Assembly (NCBI GenBank): GCA_910592205.1
Contig: CAJVPJ010000149.1
Location: 1-39,938 of the forward strand
Reading direction: 5' to 3'
Length of the DNA: 39,938 nt
Origin: Paraglomus occultum
Lineage: Eukaryota; Glomeromycota; Glomeromycetes; Paraglomerales; Paraglomeraceae
Numbering within the stretch: position 1 is the first letter of the stretch; each line of letters begins with the position of its first letter. Below are positions 1 to 11,327 of this stretch, piece by piece. A model generated the notes under the pieces. The model worked only from the letters and a program-made list of their open reading frames with translations. It ran no database searches and was not told the origin of the DNA. Position numbers and translations under genes: made by a program.

Positions 1-73
1 ACCGGTTCCAGAAAAATACTTCGTTATAAGCCATCTTCGTTAAAGTGAGAGTTCGTTAAAGTGAATGTCACTG
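1..73. mobile_element. Terminus of a pogo/Tigger-like DNA transposon or MITE, cut by the window edge
   Basis: Read from position 73 leftwards, the bases begin CAGTGACATTCACTTTAACG, followed by a second copy of the CACTTTAACGAA motif further in (about 24-46). CAGTG termini followed by repeated TAACGAA-type subterminal motifs are typical of pogo/Tigger-like Tc1-mariner elements. Only one end is in the window, so neither the partner terminus nor a transposase can be checked. The base pair after the terminus is TG, not the expected TA, so the target duplication is mutated or my boundary is slightly off. Confidence 0.4.
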
Positions 74-389
74 TGTATAATAAATGTGGGAGAAAGCTAC
101 CCATTTAATGATATGTTTTTGAATATATTTTCGGGTAGGTAACATCAGACTTATTCATAGTTTATATACCCGCCTTCCTATATAGTTGGTCAAAGTCAAC
201 CCACTTTTTTACTACGTATGTTCTTGGATATATTTCTAGTGTCAAAAATTCCAGCAAACAAAATCGGCATACTTTAATATAACATACTCGATAGCATTTT
301 TTGATAGCGTAACCTAAAATTATGAACAAGATACATCACTATTTGGTTCCCCATGAATTTATTTGAATGCGTAATTACAGAAAAATCTC

Positions 390-950
390 CTGCAATAACG
401 ATGCAACCACAAACACGTCATCAGTTGGACAAATAGACAACTTTACCGGCAACTCCACAAGCCAACTTTTGCAATAATGACGCAATCTCAAACTCGTCGT
501 CACTTGGCCGTACGCCTAACAAATAAACGATTTTTTTTTTCGTCTCTGCTGGCTAACGCCGTAGGCTAACTTGTCAACTCCTACAACGACGACGTAATCG
601 CAAACTCGTCGTCACTCTACGTACCGGCGACTTTTTCACCTCGATGGTTACACGCAATGTAAGCACAATCATGTCGTCACTCGAATAACGACGCAAATGC
701 AAACACACATCGTCACTTCATAACTGTTTACTTCTTCAGCTAACACCTCAGTTGACATTCTCGGCAATGACGATGCAAACACGATCATGTTATCTTGAAT
801 GACGATGCAAATGCAAACCCATCGTCACTTCGTAGCGGCAGACTTTTCCAACACCCTCAGCTGACTCCCTCGATGGGTACACAGGCAAATGACGATGCAA
901 GCACAATCATGTCGTCACTCGAATAACGACGCAAATGTAAACTCATCGTC
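390..950. repeat. Degenerate tandem repeat, period about 119 bp
   Basis: Phrases such as CAATCATGTCGTCACTCGAA, ACGACGCAAATG and CATCGTCACTTCG recur. The best match pair lies 238 bp apart (near 663 and 901), with a poorer copy midway (near 781). Older, more diverged copies extend left to about 390. There are roughly four to five units. No open frame runs through the array. It looks like decayed minisatellite or subterminal transposon repeats. Confidence 0.6.
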
Positions 951-959
951 TTGGGATGA

Positions 960-1100
960 TTATAGTCTCTTAACGAAAATTAACCGATTTAGGTACTAAT
1001 TCCATCAAAAATGGCACCATTTCATTATCTTGAGATGGTTAACTGATTTATGTACTAATTCCATCAAAAAAATGACCTTATTTAAGCACTAATTCCCATT
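960..1100. repeat. Short degenerate tandem repeat, period about 59 bp
   Basis: GTACTAATTCCATCAAAAA occurs near 993 and 1052, each preceded by a variant of AACYGATTTA. A third, shorter copy (CACTAATTCCCA) lies near 1085. The repeat abuts the longer-period array on its left. Function is unknown. Confidence 0.5.
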
Positions 1101-2794
1101 GGGATGGTTATAATCCCACTAACATAATAATAAGCTCATCAAGGTATGTGGTCTCACTTTTGCATGCCACAGATCTGCCATGGCTTTGTATCATGGGGTT
1201 TTTTGAGTCACTTACTCATATGCTTCTGCAGAAAAATATCCCAAAATGACCTTATCCAAAATTATTGTCCCCCTGTTCTCATTTATGCTGACCTCGATAA
1301 AAGTACTACTACCATGAAATCTGACTACATATACAGTCGCGTTCCCAAGGACGTTTTAATTATTAATTTGGGAAACCTTCAAGGAGGAAGCTCAAAAAGC
1401 TAATGTGTTCCCAAAATCGCATATATGACCTCCCATACTTTACACAATATAGTTCAATTTCATGTGAGGAGGATGTTCAATAGATATTCCCGGAGATAGT
1501 AATAGAAAGTTTGGTATCATTAATTTTAGGGGGCAATTTTTTCTCCTTGAGCTTTCTAATAATGCTGTAATTCTTTGGTTCCATGGTGGATTTGATGTAA
1601 ATTAGTTTCATATTATATTTTTATCTAGAGGTAGTCCTATATTAATATTAATATGGAACATGTTATAATAATAATAATAATAATGATGATGTTACATTTT
1701 GGTGCGATGTTGATACAATTTAAAATAATTGTAATAGTTAAAATGTTATTAATCAAATTAGTTAATTTTCAGCCACATCAGCCTCTCATTTATGTCATAT
1801 TAATATAACAGAATGTTCACTTTGTCTGGTTTTGTTGCAGCATGACCAGTATATTGATTGATACTCATCTGGATGATACTACTGCTACTCATCACTAATT
1901 GACTCCACGAAGTACTAAAGACAGAAGCCCCTAATACCTAATTTCAAAAACCAGATCTTATGAATTATTTATATTCACAAACAATAGAACAGGTCGGGAG
2001 ATATCAGAAGTGAAAAACGTCATAATGAGTATTGTGAAGGTTTAAGTCACACAGAGAAATTATACAAAGAACAATTGAACTCTTATCGAACAATAGACGC
2101 AAACATGTGAATGTTGATTCAACTGAAAATGTCTGACGTTTTTTGAATTCAGTGATATTAATATTGGATATCGCAAAACTTGAATGGATGTCTTTGTATG
2201 AAAGCTTTGGATCCTTGATCAGTAATATGCAATCATAATAATAAGTATCCGAACGAACGGACGAACGCTTTGAAAATTTCCCTGCGCATAAATTATAACT
2301 GATCAACTGTCAAAGTTTTTACCTCGCGATTTCATATGCCATACTCTTTCGTAATTCTTTTTTTCTCTACATATACACCGTGAAAATGTTTCATGTTAAC
2401 GTAATTAAGATGCTGTTGATTGCTACTACAAAATTTAGTAATAGTAATAATAATGATACTGGTAAATACTGTAAACGTTTACAACTTTCATATTCATCTT
2501 TGTAGATCTCATTACTAGTACAATTGATCGAAAAAAAAGAGATTGTTAATGAGATCACTTACTTGGTCACTTATACAGCTATTTGCTAAAATGGCTTTAA
2601 CATGTATCTTGGTTTGAAAGAAGTTGCATAATCACAATAGAGTATTCCAAGGGCTAATACTGTGTTTAATATTAATATATATAAGAAAGTCAAATAACTA
2701 TTCTAGGGAAGACAAAAAGAACGTAGTAAATGTCTACACTAACAACATTATCTCGCTCATCATGACATCATCGCAACCATTAACTGCCGTATAC
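1101..2794. other. Gene-poor region, nothing recognised
   Basis: AT-rich sequence with short TAA/TGA-punctuated frames. An 85-codon open frame at 1146-1403 and a 100-codon frame on the minus strand at 2004-2306 have no features I recognise and no supporting splice structure. A short (AAT)n/(GAT)n run lies at about 1668-1690. I see no RNA gene. Confidence 0.4.
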
Positions 2795-3489
2795 TCAATC
2801 GTTATCAGCAATATCCTCACTACCAAATAAAATTTCTGCATCAATCGCAAATGGATCATGAAAGTCTTTTCTGGATATTAAACACAGTCTATCGACTTTG
2901 AACTCAATAGGGTCATTAGCAAATAATGGTGTGAATTTCTTGATTGCTTCGAATGCCTTTTTCTAGCAAGTATCCAATGTCATGTTAATAGAATTATCAA
3001 TAATGAAAGAACCGGACGACGATTAATTCTTGGTATTCGACTACTACCATTCCAGTTATAGATACACACCTCTCCATTAAACTGGCCGAGAGACAAGTGT
3101 GGTTCATATCCGAGTTCACCTCCACGAAGCACTAGATCATTAAATGTTGGGAAAGCATCCACAAGTACAGCCTCCAAGTTTTCCAATGCGCCATTGGTTT
3201 CTGGCTTTAACCAAACAGTTGCGTTATTTATACTATGTGCAAAGTAGTCCAAACTTTTGAATGTAAGTTTAAACGGTTTGACGTTATTAAGCACGGACTG
3301 TAGCTCGGGAATGAGTGGATCATGCGTGAATGGATATAAAACATTAACATGCGGCATCCATCTTTTATAATGTTTGTCATGAAGTACTCGAATGTTTTGG
3401 ATGCGAGGCCAACAATTATCTGGAGGTATTATGCAGAGAGCCGATTTGAACGACTTTCTTAATAGTTGTGAAGATGAGGCGGATTCCAT
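2795..3489 (-). CDS. 2H phosphoesterase (2'-5' RNA ligase-like superfamily)
   Basis: Exons on the minus strand are 3489-3070 and 2962-2795, with a GT-AG intron at 3069-2963, giving 195 aa. Two histidine motifs typical of 2H phosphoesterases are visible: P-H-V-N-V-L-Y-P-F around His47 and P-H-L-S-L-G-Q-F around His131. Members bind or hydrolyse 2',3'-cyclic or 2'-5' phosphodiesters in RNA metabolism. The segment CIIPPDNCW...HDKHYKRW before the first histidine resembles eukaryotic AKAP7/LENG9-type domains. The start at 3489 is the first Met before the conserved core. The frame stays open upstream to 3621 and I cannot exclude a further 5' exon. The first motif has Asn where many relatives have Thr or Ser. 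It diverges from the Pop3-like gene across about 500 bp. Substrate is unknown. Confidence 0.72.
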
Positions 3490-3990
3490 GCAGAAGGTAT
3501 TCTTTGACGTGCAACAAGACCAAGTGAAATGTGACGTCATGTTATTACCTTGAATAGACTTTTTCGGAACAAATGTCCCATCCATACTCACTAACGCGGT
3601 AGGAATAACTACGGGCGGCAAAATTCTTTATTTCTACATTGTTGCTTAATTCTTGGCCTCTGTCTTTTTTACCTCGGCATCATATTGAAGAAAGTTCAAA
3701 CTCGAACATGTTCTCATACACATGCTCTAAGATTGTGCTAACGGTCATGCATCTGGTTGTATAAACATCAAATTCAAAAATTGCTTACGAAATTTGTCCA
3801 ATAAACGAGCATTAACACCAACTCAAGAAATAGAAGAACTATAGATTTAAGCCCATACTAATATATAACTTCCTATTACTATACAGTCTAACTCGTTATG
3901 TTTAAAGTGTCGGTATTACAATGATAATAACGTGACTTGCGGTGATACAACAAGACAATTTTTGTAGTCTCTTGAACATCTTGCGAAAGA
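3490..3990. promoter_or_regulatory. Shared divergent upstream region of the 2H phosphoesterase and Pop3-like genes
   Basis: 501 bp separate two divergent start codons. No clear TATA box or other motif stands out. The left part (to 3621) is open in the 2H gene's frame and may be 5' UTR or extra coding sequence. Confidence 0.35.
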
Positions 3991-5005
3991 ATGCCGAAAG
4001 AGCGCGTCGTTGTTACTCCAAAGCAAACCGCTTCGCCCTATGGCAAGGCAGACAAGAATACAACGTCTAAAGTCTCCAATATATCAGAAAAACCGGTAAA
4101 AGGCAAAAAAGCCACAACTCATACTGGTTCGTCCATACGAACTGAGGAAAAGAAACGCAAGACAGTATTTAAAGCTGTACTTGATTCTCCCTTTAACATA
4201 AACTGGTTGGTATTACGTGAAGCGCTGTCCATGAAAACAATTAGCATTATTTAAGAGCACAGTGTGTTCTGTTCTGCTTTAAAGGCCCAATGTCTCGAAA
4301 GAGACGCAAGAAGAAATACTGCAAGTCTTGTGTAGGTAAGTTGATGTACGGTGCAGAAATAAGCCAGCCCAGCTTATGCTGAATGTTCTTTTGAGATTTG
4401 TGTTTACACTGTTTATTTTGTTAGCACTTTGAGCAGCTTTGGCGAATCCAAGTGCGTACGGAAGAGCAAAGACATAGTTATTGGGCTCAATGCGGTTACT
4501 CGACGTTTAGAATCGCAACCTGAAAGTTTAGATTCGCTTCTTCGAATGGTATTTGTATGTAAGAACGACATTTCTCCTCCAATTCTTTACGCTCACATAC
4601 CTGTCATGGCAGCGATAAGTCCAAGCTTGTTACTTGTTGCGCTTCCTTTTGGTGCGGAGAGGCGTTTAAGTGAATTGCTTTCGGTGAAGCGAGTGGCCTG
4701 CATTGGTATCAAGGTACAATTTGACAAGTATATACTTGTTTTGTTGTTAATAATATTCGAGATTGATTCGATATACGTTTGCATTGTCTGATGATATATA
4801 GAGAGAGTCGACGGGGTTTGATAACCTTTATGAATTAGTGCAACAAAAAGTACCACCAATATCCGCTCCTTGGCTAAATGGTGTTCGTGTTGGATTCGAC
4901 TATCAATCGCCAAACGTAAAAACACTTGTCACCTCTGCTCCCGTTGAAAAGAAGCGTCGACAAACTCGCAATGAGCGAAACAAACTTCCGCAACGTACTA
5001 AATAA
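3991..5005 (+). CDS. POP3: Ribonuclease P/MRP protein subunit, Pop3-like
   Basis: Four exons, 3991-4205, 4285-4335, 4425-4713 and 4802-5005, with GT-AG introns, give 252 aa. After a basic, low-complexity N-terminus (1-57) comes VFKAVLDSPFNINWPNVS (from residue 59), which is the Pop3 family signature. It is followed by a GLNAVTRRLE stretch and a segment like the L7Ae-type fold (VFVCKNDISPPILYAHIPVM). The C-terminus is a Lys/Arg-rich tail. Pop3 is a protein subunit of nuclear RNase P, which matures the 5' end of tRNA, and of RNase MRP, which cleaves pre-rRNA. The first splice completes the Trp codon of the signature exactly, which supports the model. Expected location is nucleus/nucleolus. Confidence 0.82.
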
Positions 5006-5950
5006 CGCTTTGCTTGAATTTATGGAAGGTATATTTAGAGAGAGGGAAAGAATTAAAAAGTAATTAATTATATATAATAATAGTGATCTATTGTCTTTAA
5101 ACGTTGTACTTGATAATTAGTTTCGTTCTAATTATCTTTTTAAATTAATACATTGATTAGCAACCTTGACGCGTTCATATCTTTTTGAGGCATTACTTAT
5201 TAGCTTTTTCGTTACAACAAAAGTAACGAGCACATTTATCGATCTCCAATTTTCAAAAACCCATATCTCAAAAGTTTTTGTGTACTTTTTCCTTTCATTG
5301 ATATTCCACATAAAGCAGGAGTGAGCAATGCGTTGAAATTCCGAATGCCTACATCTCAATAACTTTCTTATCAACTTGAACGCTCTTTCTTTGTTATCAA
5401 GTCGTCCGTAGCAATTGACACGGAAATAGAAACAATCAGGCTATATAAGTTGTGAACGTTTATATGGGACTTGTGACTAAATGCAAAAATACTTTTATAC
5501 GATGGATCGCGCATTGTGTGGTATTTTAGTTAACGATGCATGCGAATCTAAAGTTATCGAGATAACTAGGGTGTTTCTGTGTTACAAATTTTGGTTAATG
5601 ATAGTTGGTTGGGTTTACCCGAATAGTGCTCTAAATATCGCGTGTAATTCTGGGTGTTCACTGCACATTGAAATCATCAATTCGATTATTCACTTGATAA
5701 TGTTTTCGTAGACATAGTTTTAAAAATAGATACATGATTCTTTTATGTTATATTTGATATCTACTATGGTTATTGTATGATAAAGACATAGAATAGAATA
5801 TATCAATCGTCGATGCTGTTACATTTTATCGTTCATATCAGATTCTTGGCAATTCACCAACCCCACAACAGAAACAGAATTTTTTGTCACAAGTGGATTC
5901 AATTATTTTTCTGCTACTAGTTAATGTGAAACAGCAGGCTGTCATCAAGT
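5006..5950. other. Intergenic region between convergent genes
   Basis: 945 bp between the stop of the Pop3-like gene and the stop of the kinase. It contains short unsupported frames (such as 5481-5711) and AT-rich runs suitable for 3' ends. No gene or RNA was recognised. Confidence 0.4.
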
Positions 5951-7767
5951 CTACTGGTTCTCTTCTTCCTTTTCTGCCTCTGCTCGTTTCTTTTCTTCCT
6001 CGTTCACAAGCCTCACTACTGTAGCAAGATCAGGAAACGAAAGCAATCTGCTCGTATATACTGCTTGAGGATGTAGTTCCTCATCTTTTTTCACATTCTC
6101 ATCAGTCTTGGAAGCCTTCTTAGCTTCCAATGCCTCACGCCGTTTCTTCTCGGCAGCTTTGAACTGGTTGGCTTCCTGAGCTGCGGCAGACAGCACGGGC
6201 GAAGTAACAGAGTTTTTCTGGGTAGTGGTCCTTGTTGGCGTACTGTTGTTTCTTTTCGCTAGAGGTTTGGATTGTGTGCTAGAATTTCGCTGTGAAGATG
6301 ATCTTGTTACATTCGTCGGTGATGTCTTGGTAGCGGTATTAGTGGTGGTACTATTAGTTTTTCGTGGTGTGGACGTTCGCGGCGTAGTCTTTTGAGTAAT
6401 GTTTGTTCGCGTATTCCTTTGTGCAGTCGTCCTCGTGGTGGTGGTGGTGGTACCACGACCTCTTGTTCCTTTCTCAAACGTGACTTTCTTACTGTTAGAT
6501 GGAGGAGGTTGTTTTACTTCAGGCTTGAGCTTAGACAGCCAGTCCCTTCCGATAACAGCTTGTAAGACGTCAGCATCAGGCCTCTGGTCTTGGTCTTCAT
6601 CCCAACACCAATTCATCAATCTTACATAACATTCGGGAACGTCTTTTGGTGGATCCGGTCGTTTACCTCTGCAGATTTCAACTGCAAGCCGTGTATCGTG
6701 CGCTCTATCACCGTATGCCTTTTTGCCAGTTGCTATTTCCCACATGATTATGCCAAAACTGTATATGTCAGCTGCTTTACTATATTCTTCGCCCTGTAAT
6801 ACTTCTGGGGCCACGTAAGGAAGGGAACCGTATACTTCATCATAGTCAACATGTCTGTGTGATGGGCGACACAGACCCAAGTCAGCTATGTATGTTTGCA
6901 TTAGATCTAGGCTGAGAAGTACGTTTCCCGTATGGAGGTCTCGATGAAGTAAATCTGCAGAATGGATTACTGTTAAGCCCATTGCGATATCTCTGAGTAT
7001 TGCTAACTTGTCATACCAACTAATGTCGTCAAAATGGTTTCTCAGGTAATGATACAAGTCGCCGTTATCAGCATATTCCATCACCATGATGTAGTCTCTG
7101 GTTGCTGGATGTTGAGATACTCCATAGCAACGCAAAACAAAGTCACTCACGAATGAAAACTGGTGTAGCTTTACCTGGAAAGCATTAAACAAGTAAAAAC
7201 AAAAATTATAAATAAACGGTACGATCGAATAAGATTCTTTCCTTAAAGATCTCTAAAACATTCACATAAATTTACCTCGTTCAAGAAACTTTGACTAATA
7301 TTCCTCGAATTGTCTAAACACTTTAACGCGACTTTTGTTTGTCCAGATCTAACCCATGTCCCAGTTACGTTGTCAAAATTCCATTTTGGCCCATCAGCCC
7401 AAATAGCGGAATAAACAGGTCCGAATCCTCCTTGAGCGATGAGTTCAATATCATTAAACTCTGAATATGGAATCCACTCTAGATAAGATCGATAAGTGAG
7501 AGCATTCAATTGCGTCTCCTTTATCAAATTATCAACAGCATCGTTCCCGCTAGTCCATTTGTTAAAACACTCTTGAAATTTCTGAACCTCACAAGATTGA
7601 CACCAGTTATAGTCACTATATAGTTCTTTACACTGCGGACAGTTCGAAAATGCGCTGCGTAAAAGCATCTCCAATTCTTCGTCTACATCATCAATCGTCT
7701 CAGTCTCCTTTGCGATGGATTCTATTTGAGAGGACAACGGAGTTCCGGCGGTAGATTCCATCTTCAA
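5951..7767 (-). CDS. TKL-type protein kinase with N-terminal zinc-ribbon-like module and Thr-rich tail
   Basis: Minus-strand exons 7767-7276 and 7174-5951 (intron 7275-7175) give 571 aa. Residues 43-59 hold C-x2-C-x9-C-x2-C, a likely zinc-binding module. The kinase domain follows: glycine loop GGFGPVY (about 113-119), ATP lysine Lys149 in VALK, HRDLHTGN from residue 241, DLG (262-264) in place of DFG, and APE (286-288). All catalytic residues are present, so it is probably active. From about 385 the protein is Thr/Asn/Arg-rich and disordered, then a Lys/Glu-rich predicted coiled coil leads to the end. This domain order, including DLG, matches the very large kinase family of arbuscular mycorrhizal fungi, which is the main taxonomic clue here. 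Pathway and substrate cannot be read from sequence. Confidence 0.9.
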
Positions 7768-10341
7768 TCAGGGACCAAATGTCAAGAATTCTGTATGATT
7801 GCTTTGTAACTATACACGTGTGTGTCAGCCAACAGTGTAACGGCTGCCACGCTCACAGTATGGGGGAAATGTTTCTTCTGCAGATTTCCTCCGACAAAGG
7901 GTGAGTCGAGGGGGAAATTGCAGAAGAATAGGCTTTTGGTGAGATATCAAAATAGCGCAGCATCGAGTCAAACAACTTTCATGCAGGTAAATAACTAGGG
8001 AGGTGATATTTGCATTTTGTGACATTAGCTGATTATATATCACGTGAGATATTTGCGCACGCTTAATAGAGTTACACAGATGGTTATTATAATGACACTT
8101 TTGTTGTTATTTATAATAATAATACATTAGCCCAATTCCGATTTCTAAATAAACGTTATCTGCATATGCTAATACCCGGATCATTCGTAAGCTCGATTAT
8201 TATGGGCATCAAATTTCTCTTCTCCAGTTTTACATATCATGGATTTGTTAAGAATGCAAGGAGTTGTAACAGAATATGGCAAACAAGTGAATCTTTTTTA
8301 ATTCATTATAATTTAATTTTTGTTATAAAATTATTAAAAAAAGATTACGATTATTCACGAATAGTTGTCATATTTGTTTTCTTTAATCGTTATTTTTTCC
8401 CTTGTTTCATAAGTGCTCGCTTATTGACGGTTTACAAGTAATTCTTTCTTTATCTAAATATTTTCTTTAAAAACGGCAAAAAAATTTTGCCTTATTATTA
8501 TTGTTGACTACTTCATATTTATATTTCTATGAGTTTGACTACAGTGGCTTTTATCATATTATTCCAAGTAGAAGTTTTGGCAACTTGCCTCTATACTTGA
8601 ACGAATGACCTTTACCATTGGCGTTTAATTTTTCTATTCCTGGCCTGCATCAACTCGAACAAAAAAGCGCTTTGCTATTCAATCCTAAATGTCATATATG
8701 ATACTTTTAATATGCTGACGTGGAATGTTATTCAATTTGACCGGGTTTCATTGTGCTCCTTCAATCAAGACGTAGCAAATGTCGAAGCGGCTACGTTATT
8801 GCCTATCGCCAGAGTGTTCACCATATCAGATATTCTGGTACTGGACAAAACAAGGAATTACAACCGATATAATTTCGGAGAATAAACTAATTAATTTCGA
8901 TGCGTCTTATGGAAACATTAATATATTTACTAGATAGAAACGTCTTTATTTGTAACAACTATTGAACGAACTATTTTAATAGAATTCAACTCGCCAACAC
9001 ATCTTCCAACGATGGAATCTACTCTTGAGTATAATTTTGTAAAAGCATTTATTTTTTCACTATATGCTTTCTGCGTTTCACACGTTCGTATTAGTATGTA
9101 GTATCTGCGAAATGGATGACGTTTGGTTTTAGTCTACTGTTTCAAATTCCACGTCTGATACAGAGAATGTTAATGACAATTCGTCAGGTTGAGCAAGTAT
9201 TCGATGGACAACAAGACTACTGTCTTCAATAGACCGAAAAAAGGCCAATAAATACCATTTAATTGTACAGATTCGCATTCATATTAAATTAGCAAAACCC
9301 GAGACGAATTGTTGTTGATTATTATCAATCATTAATATCAAACAATGTCATTGCAGAAAACGGCGGTGAATGCCAATATCTGTATTTCGACAAGTATTTG
9401 GCTCCGTGGGCATCGGCTTTAGCAGGAGGGTTGTAACATAGGCAACCAATATGTAATAAGGACAGTTGCCTAAATGTTCAAAAGTTTTTATTTGTTAGAT
9501 GATTACGGATTATTGCTTTATAATTGCATAAAAATTTCATGCATGTCAACTCGTCCAATCATTTTCATGTGACATTAATTTGTAATACTGTAGCTACGAG
9601 TAGACAACGTATTTTTCTACCCATTAAAATTTACTGTTTACACACCAATGGGATACTGATCGAACTGTATGCACACGAATATTCGTGTTATACTGCAAAG
9701 AGTGACAAAAAATCGATTGGGATTGGTATCAGAGATTTCCATTACTGTCGCTCTACAATAAAAAACCCCCGATTAGCTGATTTAATCCTTAGTGTGAGAG
9801 AAACTTGTAATTATATTATATTAATATATTATAAAGCTGTATTAATTGACCAACCAAAAAAAGTTGAGCTCTGGGCCTGTTGAAGCACAATTGGCACAGT
9901 AAACAGATACATAATAGAATTTATTGTAAGAGTATTAAATTTTTGCACAATATGTCAACTATGTCAGTCTCTTTTCACATGCAACTCATCCGTATTAATA
10001 GAAAAATTCCTTTCAATTATCCGATCGAATGAAAGAAGATCAGAATTCAAGTTTTTTTCTATTGTTTTTGTAGATCTTTGGCACAAAGATCAGCCGGTTA
10101 CCACAGCGTAAGTTGAATATCATTGGTTCTTATGGCATCAATTTGCACAAGCGGTGAACTAGCTTGTTTTGTCGTATACGTGCCGAGAATAGTAGTCATT
10201 AAAGTTGTTATGCATATGCTATGCCATATATTTTATCAACCGAGATCCGCATCACGTTGGGAACATGTTGATTATGGAAAATTTTTTTGCAATATTTATC
10301 ATTGTCGTCAAATTGCCAATTTTATTCGAGTATTACTACAT
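7768..10341. other. Gene-poor region with unassigned small open frames
   Basis: No recognisable gene. Three stretches are slightly protein-like. A 58-codon frame on + lies at 8712-8885. An exon-like segment at 9357-9436 follows a TTGCAG acceptor and reads ECQYLYFDKYLAPWASALAG before a stop. A 119-codon frame on + lies at 9524-9883. None shows a family signature or convincing partner exons, so they are recorded but not called as genes. No tRNA or other RNA gene was seen. Confidence 0.35.
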
Positions 10342-10374
<33 letters not shown>

Positions 10375-10390
10375 TGATGATGATGATGAT

Positions 10391-10469
<79 letters not shown>

Positions 10470-10494
10470 GTAATAATAGCAATAGTAATAATAA
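10342..10494. repeat. Compound trinucleotide microsatellite (GAT/GAC)n-(AAT)n
   Basis: About 49 bp of GAT and GAC units run directly into roughly 100 bp of AAT units, the last part interrupted by AGT and AGC variants. Open frames here on both strands are pure repeat translations (poly-Asp/Asn or poly-Ile) and are not genes. Length is likely to vary between strains. Confidence 0.95.
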
Positions 10495-11327
10495 TTACAT
10501 TGACTAACATTTGCGTTAATTTATTAGTCAATTAAGGTTTTAAGCCTTAAGATAGTGCTTTCCTAGATAAGGCAGGGGATGGGTATAGTCGACGCAGTAA
10601 TGTTTAACCGAATAAACGAATATGGTATAGATAGACTGTAAACATTACCTCATCAACAACTTATCTCGGGTCACTGGGCAGTTGCCGAATTAAATAACCC
10701 AAACAACAACACAAGAACGTATCGGATTGGGGCTAAGCTCATATGGAAAGCTTTGTAAATACTCCTCACGTGGATAAAGGGTTTAACCGGAACACAAAAC
10801 TACAAAGTGTGGTATGAATAACCAATTGAAAGAATTACTTCTTTCGGGAAGACAGACATTATTCAATTGACACTTTCTCCTTCTTCCGATTAGAACTATG
10901 TGCAGTTCTTTGTGAGGTTTCCTCTTTGCCGAATGTATAAAGATAAGTAAGCATATGTCAATTCCCGATTTGATTGATAATCTGGTAAATCTAATTTATT
11001 TCCGATGCGCAGCAAGGCCATCGATCATCCGCAGTGTGGCAATGTCCCATAGTCCCTATGCCATTCGGGGCCTTCATTTACCCATGCGACCAACACCAAC
11101 AAGTCTCATGGTTACATTATCCGATTGCATTAATCTTGAATCATAAATACACAACATTGTTGCAACTATAGGTATTATATTCCCCCTTTTGTTAAGATCG
11201 ACAATTAAAAATTAATCCATATATACCAGAGGCACAACACAGGCTAAAGAACATTGCAATTGATTTAATGTTTCGTTGCTAGCCAGGTTCCAGCGTCTCT
11301 TATAATCCCAAAAACTAATCAATAAAC
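10495..11327. promoter_or_regulatory. Upstream region of the ABC transporter
   Basis: 833 bp between the microsatellite and the transporter start codon. It has a 63-codon open frame (10955-11146) that could be a 5' UTR upstream ORF but has no recognised product. No specific promoter motif was identified. Confidence 0.3.

Noticed and set aside
2004-2306. 100-codon minus-strand frame
   Set aside because: No signature, no splice context, and low complexity.
8712-8885. 58-codon open frame on the plus strand
   Set aside because: Looks mildly protein-like, but is single, short and unrelated to anything I recognise.
9524-9883. 119-codon open frame on the plus strand
   Set aside because: Long for the base composition, but no domain, motif, codon bias or splice context supports it.
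10205-10535. Overlapping open frames on both strands with poly-Asp/Asn or poly-Ile
   Set aside because: They are translations of the trinucleotide microsatellite, open on both strands only because the repeat lacks stops.
10955-11146. 63-codon frame upstream of the ABC transporter
   Set aside because: Could be an upstream ORF, but leader extent is unknown and there is no conservation evidence.
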